Shown: positions 19,690-29,673, counted from the first letter of the stretch. The stretch: DNA of 49,264 nucleotides from Histophilus somni (GCF_014202395.1 NZ_JACHGQ010000008.1:62006-111269); one strand, 5' to 3'. A program made the numbers and translations. Notes: generated from the sequence alone by a model not told the origin.

Positions 19690-21609
19690 TTATTCCGTAT
19701 TATTAATTAAATTTTCTAATTCTTCTTGCATGGAAAACCATGAAACTTCAACATCTTCAAGTGCTTTTTTAAGCTGAACCTGTTCATTTAAAAGTGCGGT
19801 GAGTTTTGTTTTATTTTCTGTTTGATAAAGCACTGTATCAGAAAGCAGCATTTCAATTTCTTGTAGTTTTTGTTGATATATTTGCATTTTGCGTTCAATA
19901 TCGGCAATTTCTTTTCGTAATGGTGCACTCCGTTGACGCAGTTCAGCTTCTTTTCTTTTTTGTTCTTTGCGATGATTACTGGTGTTTTCGTTATTATTGA
20001 TGATTTTTTCGTTGTGCTTCGGCGTGCTATTAATTTCATTTAGCCATTTTTGATAGTCTTCTAAATCGCCTGTAAATTCCTCAACTTGTTTATTATGAAC
20101 CAAATAAAATTCTTCTACCGTATTACGCAGTAAATGGCGATCGTGGGAAACCACGATTAATGAACCTTGATAATCTATTAATGCTTCTGTCAAGGCTTGA
20201 CGCATGTCTAAATCTAAATGGTTGGTCGGTTCGTCCAACAGGAGTAAATTTGGACGTTGCCAAACAATAATTGCTAGAACCAAGCGGGCTTTTTCACCGC
20301 CGGAAAAAGAAGAAACGGCTTGATTTACTTTGTCGCCATGGAACGCAAAACTGCCCAAGTAATCACGTAATTGTTGTTCTGTTTGTTGGGGAGCAATTTT
20401 TTGCATATGCCAGAGTGCGTTTTCTTCCGAACGTAGCGTATCCAATTGATGCTGTGCAAAATACCCTAATTGTACGCCTTTTGCTAATTGGATGTGGCCG
20501 GAAAGTGCGGTCAATTCTCCTGCCAATAATTTAATTAACGTAGATTTGCCCGCACCATTTTTACCGAGCAACCCGATACGAGATCCTGGTACTAAATTGA
20601 GCTTAATTTTTTGTAAAATTTCCACCGTACTTTCTCCATTGTCATAACCTGCACTGGCTTTTTCAATGGAAACCAAGGGATTGGGTAAAGCGAGCGGTTC
20701 ACGAAATTTAAAGGTAAAAGGATTATCTACATAAGCAGGTGCAATAAGTTCCATTCGTTCTAAGGCTTTGACTCGACTTTGTGCTTGTTTGGCTTTAGTT
20801 GCTTTGGCTTTAAAGCGATCGATATATTTTTGTAGATGGTTTATTTTTTGTTGCTGTTGGCGATAAAGTGCGGTTTGTTGTGCTAATTTTGTTGCACGTT
20901 GCACTTCAAAGGAAGAATAATTGCCACTGTATTCATGCAGTTTATGTTGTTCAATATGAATGATCTTATTCACAATAGGATCAAGAAAATCACGGTCATG
21001 TGAAATTAAAATCAAGGTGCCTTGATATTGAATTAACCAACGTTCTAACCAAATGACAGCATCTAAGTCTAAATGGTTTGTCGGTTCGTCTAATAAGAGT
21101 AAATCAGAGCGACAAAGCAGGGCTTGTGCAAGGTTAAGACGCATACGCCAACCGCCCGAGAAAGATTTAACCGTTCTTGTTAAATCCTCTTGAGAAAACC
21201 CCAATCCATGTAAAAGAGAAGCCGCTCTCGCTTGAATTGTCCAAGCATCAATTGTGTCTAATTGTGCATGAATACGGGCAATATCATTGCCATGATTATT
21301 TTCGGTAGCAGTTGCTAAGGCCTTTTGTAATTTGCAATATTCACGATCGCCTTTGATAACATAATCTAACGCACTTATTTCTAAGGCGGGTGTTTCTTGA
21401 TTTACCCAAGCCATTGCCCAGTGATTTGGAAAAGTTATATCACCTTCTTCAGCACTCATTTCTTTTTTGAGTAGTGCAAATAAAGAAGATTTACCACAAC
21501 CGTTTTTTCCGACTAAGCCAACTTTTTGACCGGGGTTAATAGTGGCACAGGTATTTTCTAAGAGTAAGGTATTTCCACGTTTTAAAGTTAAATTTGTAAA
21601 AAGGATCAT
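19690..21609 (-). CDS. yheS: ABC-F family ATPase YheS
   Basis: This soluble twin-ATPase of the ABC-F group acts on ribosomes, not in transport. The 639-residue product has two nucleotide-binding domains: Walker A GKNGCGKSS (about 35-43) with signature FSGGWRMRL and LLLLDEPTNHLDLDAV, and a second with GKNGAGKST, FSGGEKARL and LLLLDEPTNHLDLDMR. A linker (about 240-300, K/Q-rich helices) and a C-terminal coiled-coil tail (about 535-635) complete it. It aligns over its full length with E. coli YheS (637), which supports that name over Uup or EttA. No transmembrane segments. Three uptake signals lie inside the gene. Confidence 0.94.
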   Translation of the reverse strand: MILFTNLTLKRGNTLLLENTCATINPGQKVGLVGKNGCGKSSLFALLKKEMSAEEGDITFPNHWAMAWVNQETPALEISALDYVIKGDREYCKLQKALATATENNHGNDIARIHAQLDTIDAWTIQARAASLLHGLGFSQEDLTRTVKSFSGGWRMRLNLAQALLCRSDLLLLDEPTNHLDLDAVIWLERWLIQYQGTLILISHDRDFLDPIVNKIIHIEQHKLHEYSGNYSSFEVQRATKLAQQTALYRQQQQKINHLQKYIDRFKAKATKAKQAQSRVKALERMELIAPAYVDNPFTFKFREPLALPNPLVSIEKASAGYDNGESTVEILQKIKLNLVPGSRIGLLGKNGAGKSTLIKLLAGELTALSGHIQLAKGVQLGYFAQHQLDTLRSEENALWHMQKIAPQQTEQQLRDYLGSFAFHGDKVNQAVSSFSGGEKARLVLAIIVWQRPNLLLLDEPTNHLDLDMRQALTEALIDYQGSLIVVSHDRHLLRNTVEEFYLVHNKQVEEFTGDLEDYQKWLNEINSTPKHNEKIINNNENTSNHRKEQKRKEAELRQRSAPLRKEIADIERKMQIYQQKLQEIEMLLSDTVLYQTENKTKLTALLNEQVQLKKALEDVEVSWFSMQEELENLINNTE

Positions 21610-21846
21610 TAGATAAACTCACTATTGATTAATACCGATATCTCCACTCATAAATCGGAACATAATTAGAGGTGAAACCTGATGAGTTGAGCAAAGGTGA
21701 AGATCGTACACATAACTTGCAACGCTTAGATCGATCAACCGCAACATTGTCTTTAATCGTAACGATCTAAAAACGATTGTTTATACTCGAGTTAGTCGTT
21801 ACGATCGGAAAGATGATTGGATTCGTAAAGTTCGAAGTGGAAAACT

Positions 21847-22479
21847 TTACAAAATATCCAATAATTCCACTTCAAATACCAACGTGCTGAACGGTGGAAT
21901 TGATGCACCGGCACCACGTTCACCATAAGCCAAATGATGTGGAATAGTTAATTTCCATTTTGAACCTAGCGGCATCATAGATAATGCTTCAATCCAACCT
22001 GCAATTACGCCACTTACTGGAAATTCGGCTGGTTGCCCACGTTTGACTGAACTATCAAATACAGTGCCATCAATTAAAGTCCCTGTATAATGGACACGAA
22101 CTTGATCTTGACGAGTTGGAATTGCCCCACTGCCTTCTACCAACACTTCATATTGCAAACCAGAGTCTGTTACTTTTACACTGTCTTTTTTCGCATTTTC
22201 TTCAAGGTATTTTTTACCTTCTTCTTCAATTTGCTTAAATTGTGCTTGTGCAATTTCGCTGGCTTGTTGCTGTAATTCCTGTAACGCTTTAGCAACTTCG
22301 TTTAATTCTAAAGCGGGCGGATTTTGATTCAATGCGTCATAAATCCCTTTTGCAACGGCTTCAGCTTTAACCGCTAATTTGCTATCGACTAATTGTTGAC
22401 CGATTTGTAAACCGATACCATAACTACCTTGAGCTGAAACATCATCTAAGGCAACCTGTGCAAAAAATTGTTTTGTCAT
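21847..22479 (-). CDS. fklB: FKBP-type peptidyl-prolyl isomerase FklB (FKBP22)
   Basis: It speeds cis-trans isomerisation of prolyl bonds. The 210-residue product has an N-terminal dimerisation domain (about 10-95; [12 protein letters not shown] and a Q/A-rich helix) and a C-terminal FKBP domain with [32 protein letters not shown] and [26 protein letters not shown]. There is no signal peptide, so it is probably cytoplasmic like E. coli FklB and not periplasmic FkpA. It lies 26 bp downstream of psd on the same strand. Confidence 0.92.
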   Translation of the reverse strand: MTKQFFAQVALDDVSAQGSYGIGLQIGQQLVDSKLAVKAEAVAKGIYDALNQNPPALELNEVAKALQELQQQASEIAQAQFKQIEEEGKKYLEENAKKDSVKVTDSGLQYEVLVEGSGAIPTRQDQVRVHYTGTLIDGTVFDSSVKRGQPAEFPVSGVIAGWIEALSMMPLGSKWKLTIPHHLAYGERGAGASIPPFSTLVFEVELLDIL

Positions 22480-22505
22480 TGTTTTCCCTTTATTGTCGTT
22501 GAAAA

Positions 22506-23390
22506 TTATTTCTTATAAGCCAATACTTCGCCTACACGTACAGGCACACCAACGTCCAAATGGTTTGCCAGTTCTACCTTATCCGCTTGGAATAGATTGA
22601 TCACTGTTGAACCTAACTGGAATGCCCCCATTTCTTGTCCTTTACGTAATTGCACCGCACTTTCACCGCTATAAGTCCACTCTTTCACTTCAGCACTGCG
22701 TGGTGGATTAATTATTCCAGCCCAAACAGTACTCATACTGGCGGTAATAGTCGCACCGACTAAAATCTGCACCATAGTGCCGAATTCCGTATCAAAAACA
22801 CAGATCACACGCTCATTACGAGCTAATAAATTAGGAATATGTTCATTTAAAAACGGATTGACCGAAAATAAATCGCCTGGCACATACATCATTTTACGTA
22901 AAGTAGCATCGCAAGGCATATGCACTCGATGATAATCTCGAGGAGAAAGATAGATTGTAGCAAATTCACCATGTTCAAATTCTTTAGCTAATTCAGTATC
23001 GCCAGCCAGCAGATCCACTAAGCTAAAACTATGTCCTTTTGCCTGCAACAAAGTTTGTTGCTCAATATGTCCACATTGACTAATTCGCCCGTCCGCAGGT
23101 AAACAAAGTGCGGTAGGATTTTCATCAATTTTTCTCGCATCAGCTTTTAACGGACGAATAAAAAATTCATTAAAACTTGCATAGTCCTTAAATTCTGTTT
23201 TCTCCGCCTCTTGCATATTTACATGATATTTTTTAGCAAAAAGTTTAATAATAAAATGCGTTACACTTCCCCATTTTTGTTTTGCCAGCCAGCCAGCTGC
23301 AAGAGTTAAATAAAGTTGTGGCATGACATATTGAAAAGCAATTTTCAAACGTTGCCAATAAGTCGGTTGTTTTTTTTCAGCATTATACAT
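22506..23390 (-). CDS. psd: Phosphatidylserine decarboxylase proenzyme
   Basis: It makes phosphatidylethanolamine at the inner membrane. The 294-residue proenzyme carries the self-cleavage motif LGST (residues 259-262) in [13 protein letters not shown]. Cleavage before Ser261 gives the pyruvoyl-bearing alpha chain. Asp100 in LPADGRIS and His in [11 protein letters not shown] fit the endoprotease triad. Length and order match E. coli Psd without its C-terminal extension. The start follows AAGGAAACC. It is probably cotranscribed with fklB. Confidence 0.96.
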   Translation of the reverse strand: MYNAEKKQPTYWQRLKIAFQYVMPQLYLTLAAGWLAKQKWGSVTHFIIKLFAKKYHVNMQEAEKTEFKDYASFNEFFIRPLKADARKIDENPTALCLPADGRISQCGHIEQQTLLQAKGHSFSLVDLLAGDTELAKEFEHGEFATIYLSPRDYHRVHMPCDATLRKMMYVPGDLFSVNPFLNEHIPNLLARNERVICVFDTEFGTMVQILVGATITASMSTVWAGIINPPRSAEVKEWTYSGESAVQLRKGQEMGAFQLGSTVINLFQADKVELANHLDVGVPVRVGEVLAYKK

Positions 23391-23686
23391 AACAGGTTTC
23401 CTTGTAAAAATTGGACGAGGATTATAACAAGTTATTGGTGTAATGTAACCAGCAGAAGAGTTATTGTTTGTCGTAGAGGGGCGGTTTTAATCTAAAGTTA
23501 ATAAATAGACGTTAATTATGAATTGGTTAAGTCAAGCCTATTATTGGTGTATAATGGATTTTAATAAGCAGAGAGGGAGATATAATATGTGTACGATTAT
23601 GCAGAAAGAAGTGAATTTCTGGCAGTAATTGAGCGTTTAATTAAATGGAAACTCAAAGATTAATAACATAGATAAGAGAATCAATT
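23391..23686 (+). other. Intergenic region psd/xerC with a possible 36-codon ORF
   Basis: This 296-bp divergent gap holds no clear gene. An ATG at 23518 opens 36 codons (to 23628) with no recognisable product, a weak ribosome site and no known relatives I can name. A TATAAT at 23550-23555 lacks a good -35. Another frame ends KWKLKD just before xerC and could be the tail of a decayed gene. The xerC promoter is presumably here. Confidence 0.4.
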
Positions 23687-24574
23687 ATGCATATCCTGTT
23701 GCAAAAATATTATAATTATTTACGCATTGAACGACAACTCAGTCCATATACTCTCATAAATTATCAGCGTCAATTGGAAAAAATTGTAGCGATTTTACAA
23801 CAAAACGATATTCAATCTTGGCAGCAAGTAACACCAAGTGTTGTTCGTTTTGTATTAGCACAAAGTCGCAAAGAAGGATTACATGAAAGAAGTTTAGCGT
23901 TGCGTTTATCTGCTTTACGACAATTTCTAAATTATTTGGTTGTACAAGGTGAATTAAAAGTTAATTCAGCCGTTGGTATTTCTGCACCTAAGCAAAGTAA
24001 ATATTTACCGAAAAATATGGATATGGAACAGGTGCAACAATTATTGACTAATGAAAGCAAAGAACCCATCGATCTTCGTGATAAAGCGATGATGGAGTTG
24101 ATGTACAGTTCAGGTTTGCGTTTATCAGAATTACAAAGTTTGAATTTGAATAGTATTAATATTCGCTCTCGTGAAGTGCGTGTCATCGGGAAAGGAAATA
24201 AAGAGCGGATTTTACCCTTTGGACGTTATGCTTCTCAAGCTATCCAACAATGGCTGAAAGTGCGGTTGTTATTTAATCCGAAAGATGAGGCGTTGTTTGT
24301 CAGTCAATTAGGCAATCGTATTTCTCATCGTTCCATTCAAAAACGTATGGAAACTTGGGGTATTCGACAAGGCTTGAATGGGCATCTCAACCCACATAAA
24401 TTACGCCATTCTTTTGCTACCCATATGCTGGAAAACAGCTCGGATCTACGTGCGGTACAAGAATTATTAGGGCATAGTAATTTATCCACAACCCAGATTT
24501 ATACCCACTTGGATTTTCAACACTTGGCACAAGTTTACGACAAAGCACACCCTCGAGCCAAACGTAAAAAATAG
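23687..24574 (+). CDS. xerC: Tyrosine recombinase XerC
   Basis: XerC works with XerD at dif to resolve chromosome dimers. The 295-residue protein has an N-terminal SAM-like core-binding domain (about 1-95) and a catalytic domain with Arg145, Lys169, His237, Arg240, His263 and the nucleophile Tyr272 ([10 protein letters not shown]). The ending [14 protein letters not shown] and [14 protein letters not shown] align with E. coli XerC, distinguishing it from XerD. The latter is encoded 14 kb downstream in this window. It is convergent with folB. Confidence 0.95.
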   Translation: MHILLQKYYNYLRIERQLSPYTLINYQRQLEKIVAILQQNDIQSWQQVTPSVVRFVLAQSRKEGLHERSLALRLSALRQFLNYLVVQGELKVNSAVGISAPKQSKYLPKNMDMEQVQQLLTNESKEPIDLRDKAMMELMYSSGLRLSELQSLNLNSINIRSREVRVIGKGNKERILPFGRYASQAIQQWLKVRLLFNPKDEALFVSQLGNRISHRSIQKRMETWGIRQGLNGHLNPHKLRHSFATHMLENSSDLRAVQELLGHSNLSTTQIYTHLDFQHLAQVYDKAHPRAKRKK

Positions 24575-24622
24575 TTGGAAGCAGGCAAATTCAAACGAAA
24601 TATTACCGCACTTGATGGACGT

Positions 24623-24991
24623 TCAAGCACAATTTGACAGGTTACCTTGCTCAACAACAATGCCAACATTATTAGCTTGTGCTATCGCTTTAGGTTTACT
24701 TAATTTTATTTTTACCCAAGAAATATTAAATTTTACTCTTAATTGCTCTGCAACTTCGTAAGCTACTCGCTCAATTAACAAAAATGGGCGAGATTGAACA
24801 TAATTCAATATAAACTCACTCACTTCCGCATAATTTAAGCAATATTTTACATCATCTGTTTGTGCGGCTCGGCGACAATCCCACGCCATTTCAATATCAA
24901 AAATGAGCTTTTGCTTGATTTGCTGTTCCCAATCATAAACACCAATTTGAGCAAGTGCGGTCAATCCTTCAATAAATATTTTGTCTGTCAT
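24623..24991 (-). CDS. folB: Dihydroneopterin aldolase FolB
   Basis: In folate synthesis it converts dihydroneopterin to 6-hydroxymethyldihydropterin. The 122-residue protein has the family pattern DKIFIEGLTALAQIGVYDWEQ at the start, the central CLNYAEVSEFI, LLIERVAYEVAEQL and the lysine-containing KLSKPKAIAQANNVGIVVEQ. The gene is divergent from plsY, the same arrangement as folB/plsY in E. coli. One uptake signal lies near its 5' end and another just past its stop. Confidence 0.94.
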   Translation of the reverse strand: MTDKIFIEGLTALAQIGVYDWEQQIKQKLIFDIEMAWDCRRAAQTDDVKYCLNYAEVSEFILNYVQSRPFLLIERVAYEVAEQLRVKFNISWVKIKLSKPKAIAQANNVGIVVEQGNLSNCA

Positions 24992-25086
24992 TATAACTCC
25001 GATGAACGAAATTCCATTAGGCTTATACTATCAAGTTTATGTACAATAGACGAACGAAAATTTTCTGTTCCAGCGATAGGGAGTTG

Positions 25087-25668
25087 ATGATGAGTTTGTT
25101 TGCGATTATTTATATGTTATTCACTTATTTGTTAGGGTCAATTTCGAGTGATGTTGTGATTTGTCGGTTTACCGAGCGAAACGATGCTCGTGTAACAAAC
25201 TCAAATGTATTACAAAAAGGGGGGTATCGGCTTGTTTTGGCAGTTTTTCTATGTGATGTCTTAAAGGGTATGTTGCCAGTTTGGGTAGGCTATTATTTAG
25301 GGTTAACTTACTTTGAATTAGGCATGGTAGCACTCGCCGCTTGTTTAGGTCATATTTTTCCTATTTTCTTTAAATTTAGTGGGGGAAAAGGGGTGGCGAC
25401 CGCATTTGGTGCTATCGCCCCCATCGCTTGGGGTGTCGCCGGCTCAATGCTTGGTACTTGGCTTTTAATCTTTCTCTTTAGTGGCTATGTTGCATTAAGT
25501 ACGGTCGTAACTGCATTAATATTGCCTTTCTATGTATGGTGGTTTAAACCAGAATTTACTTTTCCCGTTGCATTAGTTTGTTGTTTGTTAGTTTATCGTC
25601 ATCATGAAAATATCCAACGTTTATGGCGAGGACAAGAAGATAAAATTTGGTCTAAATTTAAAAAGTAA
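25087..25668 (+). CDS. plsY: PlsY-family glycerol-3-phosphate acyltransferase with degenerate first active-site loop
   Basis: PlsY transfers the acyl group of acyl-phosphate to glycerol-3-phosphate in the inner membrane. I start at ATG 25087, after a GGAG site; a second ATG follows at once, and the upstream frame to 25039 lacks family sequence. The 193-residue product keeps the membrane helices, motif 2 ([16 protein letters not shown]) and motif 3 ([17 protein letters not shown]). The first cytoplasmic loop is abnormal: after [11 protein letters not shown], where relatives have DPR..GS.NPGATNVLR, this protein has [15 protein letters not shown]. That is about six residues shorter and lacks the NPGATN core. 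The enzyme may be inactive or altered. Confidence 0.85.
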   Translation: MMSLFAIIYMLFTYLLGSISSDVVICRFTERNDARVTNSNVLQKGGYRLVLAVFLCDVLKGMLPVWVGYYLGLTYFELGMVALAACLGHIFPIFFKFSGGKGVATAFGAIAPIAWGVAGSMLGTWLLIFLFSGYVALSTVVTALILPFYVWWFKPEFTFPVALVCCLLVYRHHENIQRLWRGQEDKIWSKFKK

Positions 25669-25684
25669 CGTTACATTTGCTTGC

Positions 25685-26395
25685 TTAAAAATTTAAATAG
25701 AAATCTTGGGTTAAGGTTTTAAATTCTGTACTGTATTGATTGTTCCGATCATAAATAACCAACTGACTTTCCTCACATTTCCGTTCTTCTCGGCTAAAAC
25801 TAAGTAATAAACGCTGTGGAGTTTTACCTGCTTTAGTGATGATTTTACATTCTCTAATACAAAAAAGACCGCACTTTTTTTGTAAACTTTTTCCTTCTTC
25901 AAATGGCAAAATCAAGTGAATTTCACCCGTTAGGTTTAATAGTTTTTCGGCGGCGTTTAGCCAATCCAAGTGGCTTTGCGTTAAGGTATAGCGAGCTAGA
26001 TTGCGTTGTTTACTGGCACAATTAATACCTTGCTTAAAATAAGGTGGATTCGCCGTAATGACATCAAATTTATGCTCACAATCTTGTGCAAAAACAATAA
26101 TATCTTGTTGAAAAATCTTGATTTTATTTGCCCAAGGGCTTTGTTGGATATTGTCTTTTGCTTGCAAATAAGCCTGCGGATCCAATTCAACTGCACTAAT
26201 GTGACAATGTTCAGGGCTACGTTGAGCCAACATCAACGCAATGAGTCCTGTACCTGTACCTAAATCAAGCAACGTATTTGCTTGATTTATATTTGCCCAT
26301 GCACCCAATAAAATCCCATCAGTCCCCACTTTCATTGCACATTGATCTTGATTAATGTGAAATTGTTTAAACGTAAACTCTTGCTTTTTTGCCAT
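25685..26395 (-). CDS. trmN6: tRNA1(Val) (adenine37-N6)-methyltransferase TrmN6 (YfiC)
   Basis: This SAM-dependent methyltransferase modifies A37 of tRNA1(Val). The start at 26395 gives MAKKQEFTFKQFHINQDQCAMKVGTDGILLGAW, the typical YfiC opening, after an AGGA ribosome site; the frame upstream of it is not family sequence. The SAM motif LDLGTGTGLIALMLAQRS and the catalytic NPPY (ITANPPYFKQG) are present. Length is 236 residues, close to E. coli YfiC (245). It is divergent from srmB across an inverted uptake-signal pair and convergent with plsY. Confidence 0.92.
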   Translation of the reverse strand: MAKKQEFTFKQFHINQDQCAMKVGTDGILLGAWANINQANTLLDLGTGTGLIALMLAQRSPEHCHISAVELDPQAYLQAKDNIQQSPWANKIKIFQQDIIVFAQDCEHKFDVITANPPYFKQGINCASKQRNLARYTLTQSHLDWLNAAEKLLNLTGEIHLILPFEEGKSLQKKCGLFCIRECKIITKAGKTPQRLLLSFSREERKCEESQLVIYDRNNQYSTEFKTLTQDFYLNF

Positions 26396-26412
26396 AAATA
26401 TCCTGAAAAATG

Positions 26413-26438
26413 ACCGCACTTTAAGAACAAAGTGCGGT
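26413..26438. repeat. Perfect inverted pair of DNA uptake signals between trmN6 and srmB
   Basis: ACCGCACTTT (26413-26422) and AAAGTGCGGT (26429-26438) form a 10-bp stem with a 6-nt loop. The genes on either side diverge, so this is not an end-of-gene terminator; it lies in the shared promoter/leader region. Confidence 0.9.
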
Positions 26439-26488
26439 ATAATTTGCCACAAATTTTTTTGAATACCAATTCTTTAATGTGGATAAAT

Positions 26489-27811
26489 ATGACATCAACG
26501 CAATTTGAAGACTTCGATCTTGCCCCTCAATTACTAAAAGCCCTTGCCCAAAAAGGCTATTCTCGACCCACAGTCATTCAACTTGATGCTATTCCTGCCA
26601 TCATGGAAGCGAGAGATGTTTTAGGTTCTGCACCGACAGGGACAGGAAAAACAGCGGCATTTTTGTTACCTGCTCTTCAGCATTTGTTAGATTATCCACG
26701 TCGTAAACCCGGCCCTCCTCGAATTTTAGTTCTTACGCCAACACGTGAGCTGGCTATGCAAGTTGCTGAACAAGCGGAAGAGTTGGCTCAATTTACTCAT
26801 TTAAGTATTGCGACGATTACTGGTGGTGTGGCTTATCAAAATCATGGTGAAGTGTTTAATAAAAACCAAGATATTGTTGTTGCTACACCGGGACGCTTAC
26901 TGCAATATATTAAAGAAGAAAACTTTGATTGTAGAGCCGTTGAAATACTCATTTTTGACGAGGCGGATCGTATGTTGCAAATGGGGTTTGGTCAATATGC
27001 AGAAGAAATTGCGGCAGAAACTCGTTGGCGTCGGCAAACCTTGTTGTTTTCCGCTACGCTTGAAGGTGAGTTATTAATGGATTTTGCCTCTCGCTTACTG
27101 AAAGATCCGGTGCAATTTAATGCGGAGCCAAGTCGTCGTGAACGTAAAAAAATTAATCAATGGTATTATCATGCAGATAGCAATGAACATAAAATTAAAC
27201 TCCTTGCACGTTTTATTGAAAATGAACAAGTAAGTCGTGGTATTGTATTTGTTCGTCGTCGTGAAAACGTGCGTGAATTGTCTGAAATTTTACGCAAACG
27301 TGGTATTCGCAGCACTTATCTAGAAGGTGAAATGGCACAAACTCAGCGTACTAAGGCTATTGATAAACTGAAAAATGATGTGGTTACTGTGTTAGTTGCT
27401 ACCGATGTTGCAGCTCGTGGCATTGATATTGATGATGTCAGTCATGTCATGAATTTTGATTTACCTTATAACGCCGATACTTATTTGCATCGTGTCGGAC
27501 GTACCGCAAGAGCAGGCAAAAAAGGTACCGCAGTATCTTTTGTTGAAGCACATGACTATAAATTATTAGGTAAAATAAAACGTTATACAGGAGAGTTGCT
27601 AAAACCTCGAATTATAGAAGGATTAGAGCCAAGAACTAATCCACCCAAAGATGGTGAGATAAAAACGGTGAGTAAAAAGCAAAAGAACCGAGCCAAAACT
27701 AAGTTGGAAGAGAATAAAAAAGCAGTGCAGAAGAAAAAACAAAAACTTCGCCATAAAGACATAAAAAACATTGGCAAACGTCGTAAGCCAAGTGCAAAAG
27801 TCGCTGAATAA
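26489..27811 (+). CDS. srmB: DEAD-box RNA helicase SrmB
   Basis: SrmB remodels 23S rRNA during 50S assembly. The start at 26489 (MTSTQFEDFDLAPQLLKAL) fits E. coli SrmB; earlier in-frame ATGs would add unrelated residues. The 440-residue protein has the Q motif, SAPTGTGKTAA, PTRELAMQ, TPGRLLQYI, FDEADRM, SAT, and in the second RecA domain GIVFVRRRENV, TDVAARGIDI and HRVGRTARAG. A Lys-rich tail (about 385-440) ends with KDIKNIGKRRKPS, the SrmB signature tail. Confidence 0.95.
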   Translation: MTSTQFEDFDLAPQLLKALAQKGYSRPTVIQLDAIPAIMEARDVLGSAPTGTGKTAAFLLPALQHLLDYPRRKPGPPRILVLTPTRELAMQVAEQAEELAQFTHLSIATITGGVAYQNHGEVFNKNQDIVVATPGRLLQYIKEENFDCRAVEILIFDEADRMLQMGFGQYAEEIAAETRWRRQTLLFSATLEGELLMDFASRLLKDPVQFNAEPSRRERKKINQWYYHADSNEHKIKLLARFIENEQVSRGIVFVRRRENVRELSEILRKRGIRSTYLEGEMAQTQRTKAIDKLKNDVVTVLVATDVAARGIDIDDVSHVMNFDLPYNADTYLHRVGRTARAGKKGTAVSFVEAHDYKLLGKIKRYTGELLKPRIIEGLEPRTNPPKDGEIKTVSKKQKNRAKTKLEENKKAVQKKKQKLRHKDIKNIGKRRKPSAKVAE

Positions 27812-27822
27812 ACCAACGATAT

Positions 27823-27843
27823 ATCCCCTTGAATTAAGGGGAT
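27823..27843. terminator. Hairpin between convergent srmB and ygfZ
   Basis: ATCCCCTT (27823-27830) and AAGGGGAT (27836-27843) form an 8-bp stem with loop GAATT in the 36-bp gap. It can serve both strands, but neither side has a strong U-run. Confidence 0.55.
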
Positions 27844-27847
27844 TATG

Positions 27848-28681
27848 TTATTGATAGCTCAAAGGTAAAATTTCCAATTCACTTTCATCAACAGGTAATC
27901 TAAATCGTTGATTTTCTTCCAATTGGTTACTCATAACGACTTGCAAATATAAAATACCGTTAAGATTGACCGCACTTAAAATACATCCTGTTTTACGCCA
28001 AGCATGTTCTAATTGCATTTCAATTTCAGTACCAATTTCTACAAGTGCGGCAGTTTTGGCTTGCAATAAATACATGGCACGTTTATTTATCCCTCGATAT
28101 TTGGCTCGAGCTATAGTTTCTTGTCCAATATAACAACCTTTTTGGAAAGAAATAGCTTGTTCGATTTCTTGTAAATTCAGTGCTTGTGGAATAAATTCTC
28201 CTTGTCCGATTATTGTTAAAATTGGAAAGCCTTGCTGCATATCCAAGTAATCCCAATATTGTGTATCTTGCGTATATTCAAGGCTCATTTTTTGTTCCCA
28301 ACATAAAATCTGGCGATTACCCAAATCAATGCGAATTTGTGGTGAAATAGCACCGCACTCTTTCAGATCCTGATCAAGCATGCCCACAATAGTCCAATTT
28401 TTTTCACTAAAAGTCACTTGAGAAAAAACCGCATATTTTTTTAATTGAGCTAAGCCATGATTGAGTAAATCTTGGCGGATTAAGAGATAAAATTGTTGTT
28501 CTGCATGACGAATCAGACGGAAAAGAGAATTGACTTTACCTTTCGGATCGCAATGTGCGGTTAATGTGGATTGACCGATTGCCAACTTTGTTACATCACA
28601 GGTTAATTGTCCTTGTAAAAATTTTTCGGCATCAACGCCTTCTACATAAATTAAACCATATTGCTTAAGATTAATTAACAT
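27848..28681 (-). CDS. ygfZ: Folate-dependent Fe-S/tRNA-modification protein YgfZ
   Basis: This GcvT-like folate-binding protein supports the activity of some Fe-S enzymes, including MiaB. The 277-residue product has the family motif K-G-C-Y-x-G-Q-E (KGCYIGQE, Cys183) and FLQGQLTCDV near the N-terminus. It is shorter than E. coli YgfZ (326), with the missing length spread over loops. It starts 8 bp after the yicC stop on the same strand, so the two are likely cotranscribed. Two uptake-signal or near-match sites lie inside. Confidence 0.92.
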   Translation of the reverse strand: MLINLKQYGLIYVEGVDAEKFLQGQLTCDVTKLAIGQSTLTAHCDPKGKVNSLFRLIRHAEQQFYLLIRQDLLNHGLAQLKKYAVFSQVTFSEKNWTIVGMLDQDLKECGAISPQIRIDLGNRQILCWEQKMSLEYTQDTQYWDYLDMQQGFPILTIIGQGEFIPQALNLQEIEQAISFQKGCYIGQETIARAKYRGINKRAMYLLQAKTAALVEIGTEIEMQLEHAWRKTGCILSAVNLNGILYLQVVMSNQLEENQRFRLPVDESELEILPLSYQ

Positions 28682-28689
28682 TTTTGTCC

Positions 28690-29553
28690 TTATTCAAGAT
28701 TTTGGATTTGTTCACGCATTTGTTCAATTAAGACCTTTAATTCAACCGCTGATGAGGTAATATCGGCGTTAATAGATTTAGACGCAAGCGTATTACTTTC
28801 ACGATTAAGTTCTTGCATCATAAAATCAAGTTTACGCCCGACAGCCCCGCCTTTGTGCAAAATAGCGTATGTTTCTTTTACATGTAATTGCAACCGATCC
28901 AGCTCTTCAGCTATATCAATACGTTGTGCCAATAGCACCATTTCTTGTTCAATACGTTGTGTATCTGCTTGTAATTGAATTTCATCAAAACGTTGTTGCA
29001 AACGATCTCGTTGCCATTGCAATATTTCCGGCATAAAAGACCGCACTTTTTGTGTCTCAACGGAAATTGCCATAAGGCGTTGTTCAATTAATTTTTGAAC
29101 TTTTTCTCCCTCACGAGCTCGTGTTGCAATAAACTCCACAAGCAAATCATCAAAGGCTTGCAACAAATCTTCGATGATACTGTCCAAGTCCTGTTCCGGC
29201 GTTTCCACTACACCGGGGTAGCGTAAAATATCCATCAGATTGATTTCACCCTCTCCGGCTTGTGCTTTTATATATTGCAAAGATTGAATAACCTGTTTGG
29301 CGAACTTTTGATTAAGATTTAAGTTGAGTGCGGTTTGTTTTTTAGTGTCAATACGCAAGCTACATTCGATTTTACCTCGAGCCAGTTTTTGCCGTAATTT
29401 TTCACGCAAAGTATTTTCCAATCCTCGAAATTGCTCCGGTAAACGAAAAAAGGTTTCTAAATAACGTTGATTGACCGAGCGAATTTCCCATACGGCATCC
29501 CCCCATTCTTTTTTAATTTCAACACGAGCAAAGGCAGTCATACTGTAAATCAT
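28690..29553 (-). CDS. yicC: YicC-family endoribonuclease
   Basis: YicC proteins are conserved, and the E. coli member has been reported to be a ribonuclease. The 287-residue product begins MIYSMTAFARVE as is typical, has ARGKIECSLRI, a long helical middle (about 120-215), and the conserved C-terminal block GGAVGRKLDFMMQELNRESNTLASKSI. It is divergent from rph, the same arrangement as yicC/rph in E. coli, and is followed by ygfZ. Confidence 0.93.
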   Translation of the reverse strand: MIYSMTAFARVEIKKEWGDAVWEIRSVNQRYLETFFRLPEQFRGLENTLREKLRQKLARGKIECSLRIDTKKQTALNLNLNQKFAKQVIQSLQYIKAQAGEGEINLMDILRYPGVVETPEQDLDSIIEDLLQAFDDLLVEFIATRAREGEKVQKLIEQRLMAISVETQKVRSFMPEILQWQRDRLQQRFDEIQLQADTQRIEQEMVLLAQRIDIAEELDRLQLHVKETYAILHKGGAVGRKLDFMMQELNRESNTLASKSINADITSSAVELKVLIEQMREQIQNLE

Positions 29554-29673
29554 ATTTTTATATCCTCACTTTTATATTAATTTACCGGTGCTATTGTACT
29601 GTTAAATTTCTTTTATGTCAGTTTGCATGATAAAATTGCAAAAATTTTTTAACTTCATTCAAAGGAATATGTC

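Noticed and set aside
21610-21846. Possible transposase fragment between yheS and fklB
   Set aside because: Short peptides with Arg-rich stretches and a near-palindrome ATCGTAACGAT occur, but no frame gives a recognisable protein and no terminal repeats were found. I see nothing supportable in these 237 bp.
23518-23628. 36-codon ORF upstream of xerC as a real gene
   Set aside because: Weak ribosome site, no recognisable sequence and no context support; recorded only as a possibility in the intergenic entry.
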